Assembly: GCF_031582885.1 (NCBI RefSeq)
Contig: NZ_CP133988.1
Coordinates: forward strand, 937,501 to 1,001,500
Length of the DNA: 64,000 bases
Reading direction: 5' to 3'
DNA from: Streptococcus parasanguinis
GTDB taxonomy: Bacteria > Bacillota > Bacilli > Lactobacillales > Streptococcaceae
The notes beneath the pieces are model-generated. The model saw only the letters and a list, made by a program, of their open reading frames with translations. It was not told the DNA's origin and made no database searches. Positions 55,268-63,348 of this stretch are shown piece after piece. Each line of letters begins with the position of its first letter. Within the stretch, counting starts at the first letter, position 1. The position numbers were made by a program, and so were the translations under genes.

Positions 55268-55438
55268 TGTTTGTAGACATGATCTCATGGATGCAAACAA
55301 CCCAAGCAATTTGTTTGTATCTATGTGGCTAAGATTTTTGTGATGGTCCATAGAGCTAGTATCTAAATGGACCGAGGTTTTGTAACTTGTTGGAGAATTT
55401 CAAGCATCCGTTTAGAGAATCATCTAAGCGGATTTTTT
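55251..55438 (+). promoter_or_regulatory. ribosome-mediated transcription attenuator
   Basis: Six segments can pair in two exclusive ways. Off state: 1 (55251-55266) with 2 (55318-55332); 3 (GGTCCAT, 55345-55351) with 4 (ATGGACC, 55367-55373); and terminator 5:6 (ATCCGTTTAGA 55406-55416 with TCTAAGCGGAT 55423-55433, then six T). On state: 2 (TCTATGtGG 55320-55328) with 3 (CCATAGA 55348-55354), which frees 4 (TCTAAATGGA 55362-55371) to pair perfectly with 5 (TCCGTTTAGA 55407-55416). A ribosome stalled on the Phe/Tyr codons covers segment 1 and would favour the on state. A further hairpin (55269-55298) lies in the 1:2 loop. Confidence 0.7.
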
Positions 55439-55465
55439 GTTTATTTGCAGAAAAGGAGTCAAAAA

Positions 55466-56443
55466 ATGAAAGTAGTGAAAAAATTGCTAGCACCTGTCCT
55501 GGTTGTAGGACTTCTGTTAACATCATTGGTGACCTTACACCACCTAAAGGATACTAAAAAAGACAATGTCTTTCGAATTGGGATTTCCCAGTACATCACC
55601 CATAAGTCGCTCGATGCGACACGAAAAGGCTTTATCGAGGAGTTGAAAAAAGAAGGCTATGTAGATGGGAAAAACATTCAGATCGATTTCCAAAATGCTC
55701 AAGGGGAGCAACGAAATCTGAAAAATATTTCTAAACAATTGGCAGAAGAAAGTGATCTAGTCTTTGCGATTGCAACCCCTTCTGCACAAAGTTTGGCTAA
55801 TACCACTAAATCAACACCTATTGTCTTCTCAGCTGTGACCGACCCATTGGCAGCGAAATTGGTGAAAAACTTGAAAGAACCAGGTGGCAATATCACAGGG
55901 ACAAGTGACCAGTCAGAAGATGCGATCGCTACACAGGTAGACATGATTAAGCAAGTGCTTCCAACGGCGAAAACAGTTGGGATTCTCTATACGCAAAGTG
56001 AGCCTAACTCCGTCGTCCAAAAAGACAATGCGAAGAAGATCCTAGAAGCTAAAGGCTATCAAGTGGTTGAAAAAACAATTCTCGATAGTAACAATGTGAA
56101 AGCTGCAGCAGACAGCATCATGTCAGAGGCAGATATCGTCTTTGTTCCGACGGACAATATTATCTCTTCTACAATGGACACTGTCAAACAGGTTTCTATC
56201 AGCCATAAGGTGCCCGTTTTTGGTGGATCTGCTGAGATGGTGGCCACTGGTGGTTTGTACAACTTTGGTACCGATTATGAGGAATTGGGGAGACAAGCTG
56301 CTCGGATGGCTATTCGCATCATGAAGGGTGAGAAACCTGGAAAAGTCGCAGTTGAAACACCTGAAAAATTAGAATTGCATACCAATAAAGAGATGGCTAA
56401 AGAGCTTGGAATTGATATTAGCTCGTTGAAGGTAGAAAAATAG
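55466..56443 (+). CDS. trpX: ABC transporter substrate-binding protein (TrpX type)
   Basis: This 325-residue protein has an N-terminal hydrophobic segment (about 8-24, LLAPVLVVGLLLTSLVTL) but no lipobox cysteine, so it is likely anchored by an uncleaved helix or released by cleavage. The ABC_sub_bind (COG2984) fold is shown by FRIGISQYITHKSLDATRKGF, TPIVFSAVTDPLAAKLV and PGGNITGTSDQSE. The family is annotated in streptococci as a tryptophan uptake system; the leader peptide here suggests Phe/Tyr-responsive control. AAAGGAG precedes the ATG at 55466. The open frame back to 55367 includes the terminator and is not coding. Confidence 0.85.
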   Translation: MKVVKKLLAPVLVVGLLLTSLVTLHHLKDTKKDNVFRIGISQYITHKSLDATRKGFIEELKKEGYVDGKNIQIDFQNAQGEQRNLKNISKQLAEESDLVFAIATPSAQSLANTTKSTPIVFSAVTDPLAAKLVKNLKEPGGNITGTSDQSEDAIATQVDMIKQVLPTAKTVGILYTQSEPNSVVQKDNAKKILEAKGYQVVEKTILDSNNVKAAADSIMSEADIVFVPTDNIISSTMDTVKQVSISHKVPVFGGSAEMVATGGLYNFGTDYEELGRQAARMAIRIMKGEKPGKVAVETPEKLELHTNKEMAKELGIDISSLKVEK

Positions 56444-56453
56444 GAGGTTTGAG

Positions 56454-57347
56454 ATGAATTTCGTTTTATCAAGTTTATCAGAAGGTTTATTGTGGTCGAT
56501 CATGGCGATCGGTGTTTACTTAACATTTCGAATTTTAGATATTGCCGATATGACGGCAGAAGGAGCCTTTCCACTTGGGGCAGCAGTTGTAGCCTCACAA
56601 ATTCAAGCGGGAAGAAACCCTTGGATTGCAACCTTGTTGGGCTTTTTTGCAGGGATGATTGCAGGCTTGGTCTCTGGGATTCTCCATACAAAAATGAAAA
56701 TTCCAGCCCTCTTGACAGGGATTGTCACTTTGACGGGTCTCTACTCTATCAATATCAAAATCATGGGGGGAGTTCCCAATCTCTCTATTGGCGATGCCAG
56801 TACCATTTTTAAGAGTGTCATGAAATTTGGACTTTCTAATGAAGAAGCTGTCTTTTTGATTAGTATTTCCTGCTTGATCATCGTCTGTATCTTGTTGACC
56901 CTCTTAATGAAGACGCAACTTGGCTTGGTTTTGCGCTCGACAGGTGATAACATCCCAATGAGTGAGGCTAATGGGGTCAATGTAGATAACATGAAGATGT
57001 TGGGCTACATGATTTCCAATGGATTGATTGCTCTGTGTGGCGCTATGTTTGCTCAAAATGATGGTTTCTCAGATGTGACTTCTGGGACAGGGACGATCGT
57101 GGTTGGCTTGAGTGCGGTGATTATCGCTGAGGTTTTGATTCACGAATTGACTATTGGTTGGCGCTTGCTTTCCATCGGGGTTGGAGCCATTGTTTACCGT
57201 TTGATTATCTTAAATATTTACGAGATCCCAAATCTTGATCAAAATATGGTTCGTCTCTTCAATGCGATCTTGCTCGCAATTGTCTTGTTCGCTCCTGAGG
57301 CGCAAAAACATCTTCGCGTTCGCGGATTGAAGTTAGGAAATAAGTAG
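56454..57347 (+). CDS. trpY: ABC transporter permease (TrpY type)
   Basis: This 297-residue membrane protein of the BPD_transp_2 (LivH/RbsC-like) family has about eight hydrophobic segments. The opening LLWSIMAIGVYLTFRILDIADMT and the motif LRSTGDNIPMSEANGVN (cytoplasmic coupling loop) are visible. It lies 10 bp after the binding protein gene with TAGGAGG upstream, and the ATPase gene follows 9 bp later. Only one permease gene is present, so it probably works as a homodimer. Confidence 0.88.
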   Translation: MNFVLSSLSEGLLWSIMAIGVYLTFRILDIADMTAEGAFPLGAAVVASQIQAGRNPWIATLLGFFAGMIAGLVSGILHTKMKIPALLTGIVTLTGLYSINIKIMGGVPNLSIGDASTIFKSVMKFGLSNEEAVFLISISCLIIVCILLTLLMKTQLGLVLRSTGDNIPMSEANGVNVDNMKMLGYMISNGLIALCGAMFAQNDGFSDVTSGTGTIVVGLSAVIIAEVLIHELTIGWRLLSIGVGAIVYRLIILNIYEIPNLDQNMVRLFNAILLAIVLFAPEAQKHLRVRGLKLGNK

Positions 57348-57356
57348 GAGAAAAGT

Positions 57357-58160
57357 ATGGCAACATTATTATCAATTGAAGGCATTCATAAGACATTTGA
57401 AGCAGGAACAGTCAATGAAAACCATGTCCTCAAAGGCTTGGACCTCCAAGTAGAAGAAGGGGACTTCATTTCGGTTATCGGTGGAAATGGAGCTGGGAAA
57501 TCAACCTTGATGAACATCTTGGCAGGAAATCTAGTCGTGGATGAAGGGGATATCTTGCTAGAAGGTAACTCCATCAAAAATACCAGTGTTCGTAAGCGTG
57601 CGAAAGATATTGCGCGTGTCTTCCAAGATCCTAAGATGGGGACAGCTTCCCGTTTGACCATTGAAGAAAATATGGCCATTGCCCAGCGTCGGGGGAAATC
57701 TCGTGGTTTGAGCTGGGGAGTTCGGGAGAAAGATCGCGAATTGTTCCGTGAAGCCTTGAAGGAACTGAATATCGGTTTAGAGAACCGTCTTAAGGTGGAT
57801 ACCCAATATTTGTCTGGTGGGCAACGTCAAGCTTTGACCTTGGTCATGGCAGCCTTGGTCAAGCCCAAACTCTTGCTGCTGGACGAACATACCGCAGCGC
57901 TGGATCCCAAGACCAGTGAAATGGTCATGGAATTGACACAAAAGATCGTGGAAAGCCATGATTTGACAACCTTGATGATTACGCATGATATGAACCATGC
58001 CATTGAATACGGCAACCGCTTGATCATGCTCTACCAAGGCAAGATCGTTGTCGACGTCAAAGGAGAAGAAAAGAAAAACCTAACGGTTGAAGATTTGATG
58101 CGCCTCTTCCAACAAAACAGTGGTGAAACCCTGGTTAGTGATGAATTGGTATTAGGATAA
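57357..58160 (+). CDS. trpZ: ABC transporter ATP-binding protein (TrpZ type)
   Basis: This 267-residue ATPase has Walker A GGNGAGKST (41-49), Q-loop VFQDPKMG, signature LSGGQRQALTL, Walker B LLLLDEHTAALD and the switch His in MITHDM. It energises import through the upstream permease. TAGGAG lies before the ATG. It is the last gene of the operon and ends 8 bp before repeat copy 3, which can act as its terminator. Confidence 0.9.
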   Translation: MATLLSIEGIHKTFEAGTVNENHVLKGLDLQVEEGDFISVIGGNGAGKSTLMNILAGNLVVDEGDILLEGNSIKNTSVRKRAKDIARVFQDPKMGTASRLTIEENMAIAQRRGKSRGLSWGVREKDRELFREALKELNIGLENRLKVDTQYLSGGQRQALTLVMAALVKPKLLLLDEHTAALDPKTSEMVMELTQKIVESHDLTTLMITHDMNHAIEYGNRLIMLYQGKIVVDVKGEEKKNLTVEDLMRLFQQNSGETLVSDELVLG

Positions 58161-58168
58161 AATAAAAG

Positions 58169-58342
58169 AGAGTGGGACAGAAATCGGTAATTCGTTAGAA
58201 TTCGATTTCGTCATCTCACCTCCGCACAGTTGAGTAGGGCTATAAAAGTTGATGAAATCAGCGTAGTAGAGCCCACTCAACCACTGCGTCTTGCTCGACA
58301 ATCCAAAAACAATTGAGAGGCTAGGACTTTTGTCCCAGCCTC
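58169..58342 (+). repeat. ~175-bp structured intergenic repeat, copy 3
   Basis: Same orientation as copy 1, with a few substitutions (for example CATCTCACC for CGTCCCACC, which weakens the first dyad). It lies between trpZ and the convergent treR remnant; the element ends 2 bp before the treR stop codon. Confidence 0.85.
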
Positions 58343-58344
58343 CT

Positions 58345-58570
58345 TTATTTCCTCCGCTCTGCATAGTCGACAAAATGAAACTTGTCTAATTTGTGTCGGC
58401 TTTCGGTGAATTGGAATTGCCGTCCGTCTGCTAAGTGAACTTGGGAACGGACCGTTACCACGTGTTGGTCTTTTCCAAGATCCAGTAAGATTTTGTCGCG
58501 ATTATCGATTGGTGAAATCAAAATTTCTTTTTTAGCATAGCCAATCTGCAATTTCAAGTCTTCTTCTATT
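58345..58570 (-). pseudogene. treR: treR remnant (C-terminal end of the trehalose operon repressor)
   Basis: About 70 residues remain. They read through IEEDLKLQIGYAKKEI and end with FTESRHKLDKFHFVDYAERRK and a stop, the typical C-terminus of GntR/UTRA-type TreR. The whole DNA-binding domain and most of the effector domain are missing. The frame runs up to the junction with the treC remnant at about 58565-58575. This cannot be a functional repressor. Confidence 0.75.
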
Positions 58571-58571
58571 G

Positions 58572-59761
58572 GAGATACGGGGAAATATTACCTTTACCTC
58601 TTTGACGTGACGCAGGCAGACCTCAATTGGCGCAATCCCAATGTCCGCAAGGAGTTGTTCAAGGTGGTCAACTTCTGGCGGGACAAGGGCGTCAAAGGCT
58701 TTCGTTTCGATGTAATCAATTTGATTGGGAAAGATGAGGTCTTGGTGGATTGCCCTGAAAATGAAGGGAAGCCAGCTTATACGGATAAACCCATTGTGCA
58801 TGACTATCTTCGTATGATGAATGAAGCGACCTTTGGTTCTGATGATAGCTTTATGACCGTTGGAGAGATGTCTTCGACAACCATTGACAACTGTGTTCTC
58901 TATTCAGCACCGGAGCGCCACGAGTTGTCTATGGCTATTAACTTCCATCATCTGAAAGTCGACTATGAAGATGGTCAAAAATGGACCATTGCTCCCTTTG
59001 ATTTTGAAGAGCTCAAGCGTCTCTATCATACTTGGGGCAAGGAAATGAGTGAACGAGATGGTTGGAGTGCCCTCTTCTGGAATAACCATGACCAACCTCG
59101 TGCCTTGAATCGCTTTGTAGATATCAAGAACTTCCGCAATGAAGGAGCGACCATGCTCGCAGCTAGCCTTCACTTGTCACGTGGTACCCCTTATATCTAC
59201 ATGGGAGAAGAAATCGGCATGATAGATCCAGACTATGATTCGATGGCAGATTACGTGGATGTGGAGTCCATCAATGCTTACCAAATGCTCTTGGACCAAG
59301 GCAAGTCACCTGAGCAAGCCTTCAAGATTATCCAAGCTAAGTCACGTGATAATTCACGTACGCCCATGCAATGGGATGCTTCTCTAAATGCCGGTTTTTC
59401 AACAGGGACGCCATGGTTGAAAGTTGGGAAGTCCTATAAAGACTTCAACGTTGAAAAGGAAATGGATGGCCCAATTTTTACCTTCTATAAAGAATTGATT
59501 CGCTTGCGAAAAGAAATGCCCATCATTTCAGAAGGCAGCTACCTGCCAGCACTGGAAGATAGTCAAGAAGTCTACGCTTTTGAACGCCACTTAGACGGTC
59601 AAAAACTCTTGGTACTCAATCATTTCTATGGAAGTGAAGTCGAAGTAGCGATTCCAAAAGACTACCAAGCAGGGCGCGTGCTCTTGTCCAACTATGAGAA
59701 GGTAGAGCTTTCTGAAAAAGTAATTCTGAAACCATATCAGACACTGGCGATTTTAGTTTAA
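58572..59761 (+). pseudogene. treC: treC remnant (C-terminal ~395 residues of trehalose-6-phosphate hydrolase)
   Basis: The open frame starts abruptly at the scar with DTGKYYLYLFDVTQADLNW and continues to the normal C-terminus. A full-length GH13 phospho-alpha-(1,1)-glucosidase is about 540 residues, so roughly 145 N-terminal residues (first barrel strands) are gone. The catalytic nucleophile region GFRFDVINLI, acid/base TVGEMSS and third Asp FWNNHDQPRA remain. An internal GTG at 58607 has no ribosome binding site and no promoter precedes it. The C-terminal part is otherwise undamaged, so the deletion is probably recent. A terminator follows. Confidence 0.8.
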
Positions 59762-59768
59762 GTATTTC

Positions 59769-59800
59769 ACACTTCGATCTTTTTGGGTCGAAGTGTTTTT
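59769..59800 (+). terminator. terminator after the treC remnant
   Basis: ACACTTCGA-loop-TCGAAGTGT followed by TTTTCTTTTT; left from the original operon end. Confidence 0.8.
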
Positions 59801-59817
59801 CTTTTTGAAAAATATTT

Positions 59818-59856
59818 TTGAAAGCGCTTGAAAATGCAAAGTTCTTCCCTTATAAT
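59818..59856 (+). promoter_or_regulatory. nuclease promoter overlapped by a cre site
   Basis: -35 TTGAAA (59828-59833), 17-bp spacer, -10 TATAAT (59851-59856). The cre-like TTGAAAGCGCTTGAAA (59818-59833) covers the -35 box, so CcpA binding would repress. Confidence 0.65.
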
Positions 59857-59890
59857 AAAAGAGGAAAACTTTTTAGGGATGGAGAAACGC

Positions 59891-62215
59891 ATGAGAAAAA
59901 ACGGTAAAAAGATTCGCCTACTGGGAGTAGCCACCTTATTGGCTAGTCAGTTGGGGGTCTTTAGCAGTGCCCTCACGGTAGTTGCAGACGAGACCACAGC
60001 TTCGACTTCAGAGCCAGCGCTTGTGACGAACACTAGCAGCGAGGAAAGCTCGACAAATAGTTCGACTTCTGCTACAACAACAACTACAGACGCTACGACG
60101 AGAGCTTCGAGTGATAAAGAAGAGACATCTAGCAGTTCCTCAGACGCTACTGAGGAGAAAACGGTTAAGATCGGGGACATTCAAGGGGAATCGCAACGCT
60201 CTCCACTGGAAGGTCAAAAGTTAGCCATCAAAAATGCGGTGGTGACCAAAACAGACCGCTATGGTTTTTATGCCCAAGATATTGAATCGGATGGCAATAG
60301 TCGGACTTCAGATGGGATTTATGTTGTTTCCAAATACAAGGTGAAAGTCGGCGATAAGGTTAAAATCACCGGTACCGTCAAGGAAGGTTATATGGAAGAG
60401 GTTACCTTGGGAGCTGGGAAGACCTTTAAGGAACCGACGAATAGTTTAACGGTGACCATGCTAGTCGATGCTTGGATCACAAAAGATGGGACAGCCCCTC
60501 TTCCAGAAGCTGTGAATATCACTGCGGGCATGCCAGCAGAGGTGAAGCCTAATCCGACTGCTTATGCTCCAGAAACCGATGCCCTCGATTATTGGGAAAG
60601 CCTGGAAGGAATGCTCACAGTAGTGAAGAAACCGCATGTCCTTGGTCCCCAGTACAAAGGAGATATCTATGTCTTGGGAGAAGATTTTACAGGCCTTCCT
60701 TTAAACAATATTGGAGGTCTGAATCTACGGCCACATGCGCAAAATACAGCGACGATCCCGATTTATATTGGCAATCAGTTTGTCGCAAAAGCTAAGGATT
60801 ACTTTGCAGAAGATGTGACAGGAGTGGTAACGTATCGGAATAGCTTTTATAAGTTAGAGACCACTCAACAGTTGACAGTCCAAGACGGTGGCTTGCAGCG
60901 TCAAGCAGCTCTAACCCAACCAAGTGAGGATAAGCTGACCATCGCTTCCTACAATATTGAAAATTTCTCGGCCAACAATGCCAAAAATGAAACCCCAGAG
61001 GATAAGGTGACGCTGATTGCCAATTCCTTTATCCATGAAATTCACAATCCTGACATCATCACTTTGATTGAAGTGCAGGACAATAATGGTAGTGTGGATG
61101 ACGGAACGACCAGTGGTGTTGAAAGTGGACGCAAACTAGCCAATCGGATCAAGGAATTGGGTGGCAAGAGCTATGAGTATACGGAGGTTGCTCCAGTAGA
61201 TGGCGCTGACGGAGGAAAGCCTGGTTCCAATATTCGTTTGGGAATCCTCTACAATCCAGAACGCGTGAGCTTAGCCAAAAAAGAGGCAGCAACGAGCAAC
61301 GAGGCAGCACAATTTGACAAGGGACACCTGGTTAAAAATCCAGCTCGGATTGCCCCTAATGACCCATCGTTTGATCATACTCGCAAGTCTTTGGCTGTTG
61401 AGTTTGAATTCAAAGGTCAACCAGTTGTGGTGATTGCCAATCACTTGAAATCAAAAATCGGAGATGATGCTATTTATGGTGCAAGTCAACCAGCAGTGGA
61501 ACATACCTTGCCAACTCGTGAAGCACAAGCCAGTGTCATCCATCAATTCGTTCAAGAAGGCTTGAAGCAAAATCCTAAGACCACCTTTGTTTTGACGGGT
61601 GATTTTAATGACTACGATTTCTCAACTACGGCACAGATCCTTGCGGGCAACGAACTAACCAACTTAATGGCCCAACATGATGCAGGCGATCGCTATTCTT
61701 ATTTCTACCGTGGAAGCAATCAAGTTTTGGATAACATTTTTATCTCAAACAACATGGCAGCTAAAGCAAGGTTTGAACCAGTCCATATCAATGCTTCCTT
61801 TATGAAGGAACACGGTCGTGCATCAGACCATGATCCTGTCTTGGTCCAAATCGACTTTAGTGGAGCACAAACTCCAGGAACGCCGACAGATGATCAACAA
61901 GGAAATACAGGACAAGCAACGGATCAAACCAGCCCTTCTTCATCGAATACAGGATCTCAACTAGTCCCTCATCAAGCTCAAGCCAATGAACAAAAGAGTT
62001 CAACATCTGAAAGCAAAGAGAAGGGCAAGAACGAAGATGAGAAGCAAGATGAGAAGCAAGATGACAAGGAAGAGGCAGCAACAGAAACCAAGACACCAGG
62101 TAAACGGAAAATCCTTCCATCTACCGGACAAGAAACAAGCTATCTAGCTCTTTTTGGAGTGACAGTAGCTACGATGAGTCTTGTCTGGTACAAGAAGAAA
62201 AAGACGACTCACTAA
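59891..62215 (+). CDS. LPXTG cell-wall-anchored extracellular nuclease (SWAN/SpnA/SsnA type)
   Basis: This 774-residue surface protein has a signal peptide (about 1-30, cleaved near VVADE), a Ser/Thr-rich linker (about 35-90) and an OB-fold-like nuclease-associated domain (about 95-330). The EEP DNase domain (about 345-655) has SYNIENFS, TLIEVQD, GDFNDYDF and SDHDPVLVQID. A charged Glu/Lys/Asp wall-spanning region leads to the sortase motif LPSTG at 742-746, followed by a hydrophobic helix and a basic tail KKKKTTH. Homologues degrade neutrophil extracellular DNA and biofilm DNA. I chose the ATG at 59891 (GGAG 6 bp upstream); alternatives lie at 59879 and earlier. A cre-overlapped promoter suggests carbon control. 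Confidence 0.9.
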   Translation: MRKNGKKIRLLGVATLLASQLGVFSSALTVVADETTASTSEPALVTNTSSEESSTNSSTSATTTTTDATTRASSDKEETSSSSSDATEEKTVKIGDIQGESQRSPLEGQKLAIKNAVVTKTDRYGFYAQDIESDGNSRTSDGIYVVSKYKVKVGDKVKITGTVKEGYMEEVTLGAGKTFKEPTNSLTVTMLVDAWITKDGTAPLPEAVNITAGMPAEVKPNPTAYAPETDALDYWESLEGMLTVVKKPHVLGPQYKGDIYVLGEDFTGLPLNNIGGLNLRPHAQNTATIPIYIGNQFVAKAKDYFAEDVTGVVTYRNSFYKLETTQQLTVQDGGLQRQAALTQPSEDKLTIASYNIENFSANNAKNETPEDKVTLIANSFIHEIHNPDIITLIEVQDNNGSVDDGTTSGVESGRKLANRIKELGGKSYEYTEVAPVDGADGGKPGSNIRLGILYNPERVSLAKKEAATSNEAAQFDKGHLVKNPARIAPNDPSFDHTRKSLAVEFEFKGQPVVVIANHLKSKIGDDAIYGASQPAVEHTLPTREAQASVIHQFVQEGLKQNPKTTFVLTGDFNDYDFSTTAQILAGNELTNLMAQHDAGDRYSYFYRGSNQVLDNIFISNNMAAKARFEPVHINASFMKEHGRASDHDPVLVQIDFSGAQTPGTPTDDQQGNTGQATDQTSPSSSNTGSQLVPHQAQANEQKSSTSESKEKGKNEDEKQDEKQDDKEEAATETKTPGKRKILPSTGQETSYLALFGVTVATMSLVWYKKKKTTH

Positions 62216-62237
62216 CGTGTTTCATAAGAAAGATCTA

Positions 62238-62264
62238 AAAAAGGAGTCGCTGGCTCCTTTTTTT
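62238..62264 (+). terminator. terminator after the nuclease gene
   Basis: AAAAAGGAG...CTCCTTTTT hairpin followed by more T. Confidence 0.85.
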
Positions 62265-62363
62265 CTCCTAAAATACAGGACAGATAGTCCCATATTGGAA
62301 ACTGTACTAGGACAATGAAAACTACTGAAAAGAACAGTTTCTTTTCAAAAAGAAGCTTAAACT

Positions 62364-62417
62364 CTTTAAAATAGATGGAATCGTGTTATAATAAAATCAT
62401 AAAACGTTTTCAAGAGA
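62364..62417 (+). promoter_or_regulatory. pflA promoter with cre-like site
   Basis: -10 TATAAT (62387-62392) with a weak -35 (CTTTAA at 62364-62369, 17-bp spacer). A palindrome AAAACGTTTT followed by CA (62401-62412) lies just after the start site. It matches the right half of a cre site well and the left half poorly. Confidence 0.5.
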
Positions 62418-62429
62418 AGAGGTTCCTCA

Positions 62430-63224
62430 ATGGAAAATGAAACAGTTGATTATGGAAAAGTAACAGGAATGGTACACTCAACAGAAAGTTTTGGGGCAGT
62501 AGACGGGCCTGGGATCCGCTTTATTGTCTTCCTTCAAGGGTGTCAAATGCGGTGTCAATACTGCCACAATCCAGATACTTGGGCAATGGAAACCAACAAG
62601 TCCCGTGAACGGACAGTGGATGATGTCCTAGAAGAAGCCCTCCGTTATCGTGGATTTTGGGGCCAAAAAGGGGGAATCACTGTCAGTGGAGGAGAAGCCC
62701 TCTTGCAGATTGACTTCTTGATCGCCCTCTTCACCAAGGCTCAAGAGTTGGGCATTCATTGTACCTTGGATACCTGTGCCCTTCCTTTCCGGAATACACC
62801 TCGTTATTTGGAAAAATTCGACCGCTTGATGGCGGTGACAGACTTGGTGCTTCTGGATATCAAGGAAATCAATGATGAACGACACAAAATTGTGACCAGC
62901 CATACCAATAAAACAATTTTAGCTTGTGCCAAGTACTTATCTGATATTGGAAAACCAGTCTGGATTCGTCACGTTTTGGTCCCAGGTTTGACAGACCGAG
63001 ATGACGACCTGATCGAACTTGGAAAATTTGTTAAAACCCTTAAAAATGTTGATAAATTTGAGATCCTTCCTTACCATACTATGGGGGAATTCAAATGGCG
63101 TGAATTGGGCATTCCGTACAAGTTGGAAGGTGTGAAACCACCGACAAAAGAACGGGTCCAAAATGCAAAAGATTTGATGGAAACAGAAAGTTACCAAGAT
63201 TACCTGAAACGGGTCAAAGGATAA
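62430..63224 (+). CDS. pflA: pyruvate formate-lyase-activating enzyme
   Basis: This 264-residue radical SAM glycyl-radical activase has the cluster motif C-x3-C-x2-C in GCQMRCQYCHNPDTW (about 36-50), GGITVSGGEALLQ and the C-terminal half-barrel. It installs the glycyl radical on PFL for anaerobic mixed-acid fermentation. The pfl gene is not next to it here, which is usual in streptococci. The ATG has AAGAGG about 9 bp upstream. A cre-like site suggests catabolite control. Confidence 0.95.
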   Translation: MENETVDYGKVTGMVHSTESFGAVDGPGIRFIVFLQGCQMRCQYCHNPDTWAMETNKSRERTVDDVLEEALRYRGFWGQKGGITVSGGEALLQIDFLIALFTKAQELGIHCTLDTCALPFRNTPRYLEKFDRLMAVTDLVLLDIKEINDERHKIVTSHTNKTILACAKYLSDIGKPVWIRHVLVPGLTDRDDDLIELGKFVKTLKNVDKFEILPYHTMGEFKWRELGIPYKLEGVKPPTKERVQNAKDLMETESYQDYLKRVKG

Positions 63225-63348
63225 AAAGTATAGACAGATGGGCCTTCCAGCTGTCTTTTCTATTGAAATGCACAACTATTCCCTTTCTTTAAATAGCAAA
63301 ACGTGCTAAAATAGAGTGAATCTATAAATGAAATAAAGAGGTAGAAAC

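Noticed and set aside
55362..55382. Possible T-box sequence (ATGGACCGAGG) in the TrpXYZ-type leader
   Set aside because: It lacks the conserved AGGGTGGNACCGCG context, the stem I specifier loop and the AGTA bulge; the segment is better explained as the antiterminator arm 4.
55367..55465. Upstream extension of the TrpX-type protein (33 extra residues)
   Set aside because: It covers the attenuator terminator and has no ribosome binding site; the ATG at 55466 starts a proper hydrophobic export segment.
59947..60180. Minus-strand frame opposite the Ser/Thr-rich linker of the nuclease
   Set aside because: Produced by the repetitive linker codons read in reverse; Val/Ser-only composition.
62401..62412. 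AAAACGTTTT as a restriction-modification or LexA-type operator
   Set aside because: Its position just after the pflA start site and partial cre match make catabolite control the simpler reading, and no SOS-type motif is present.
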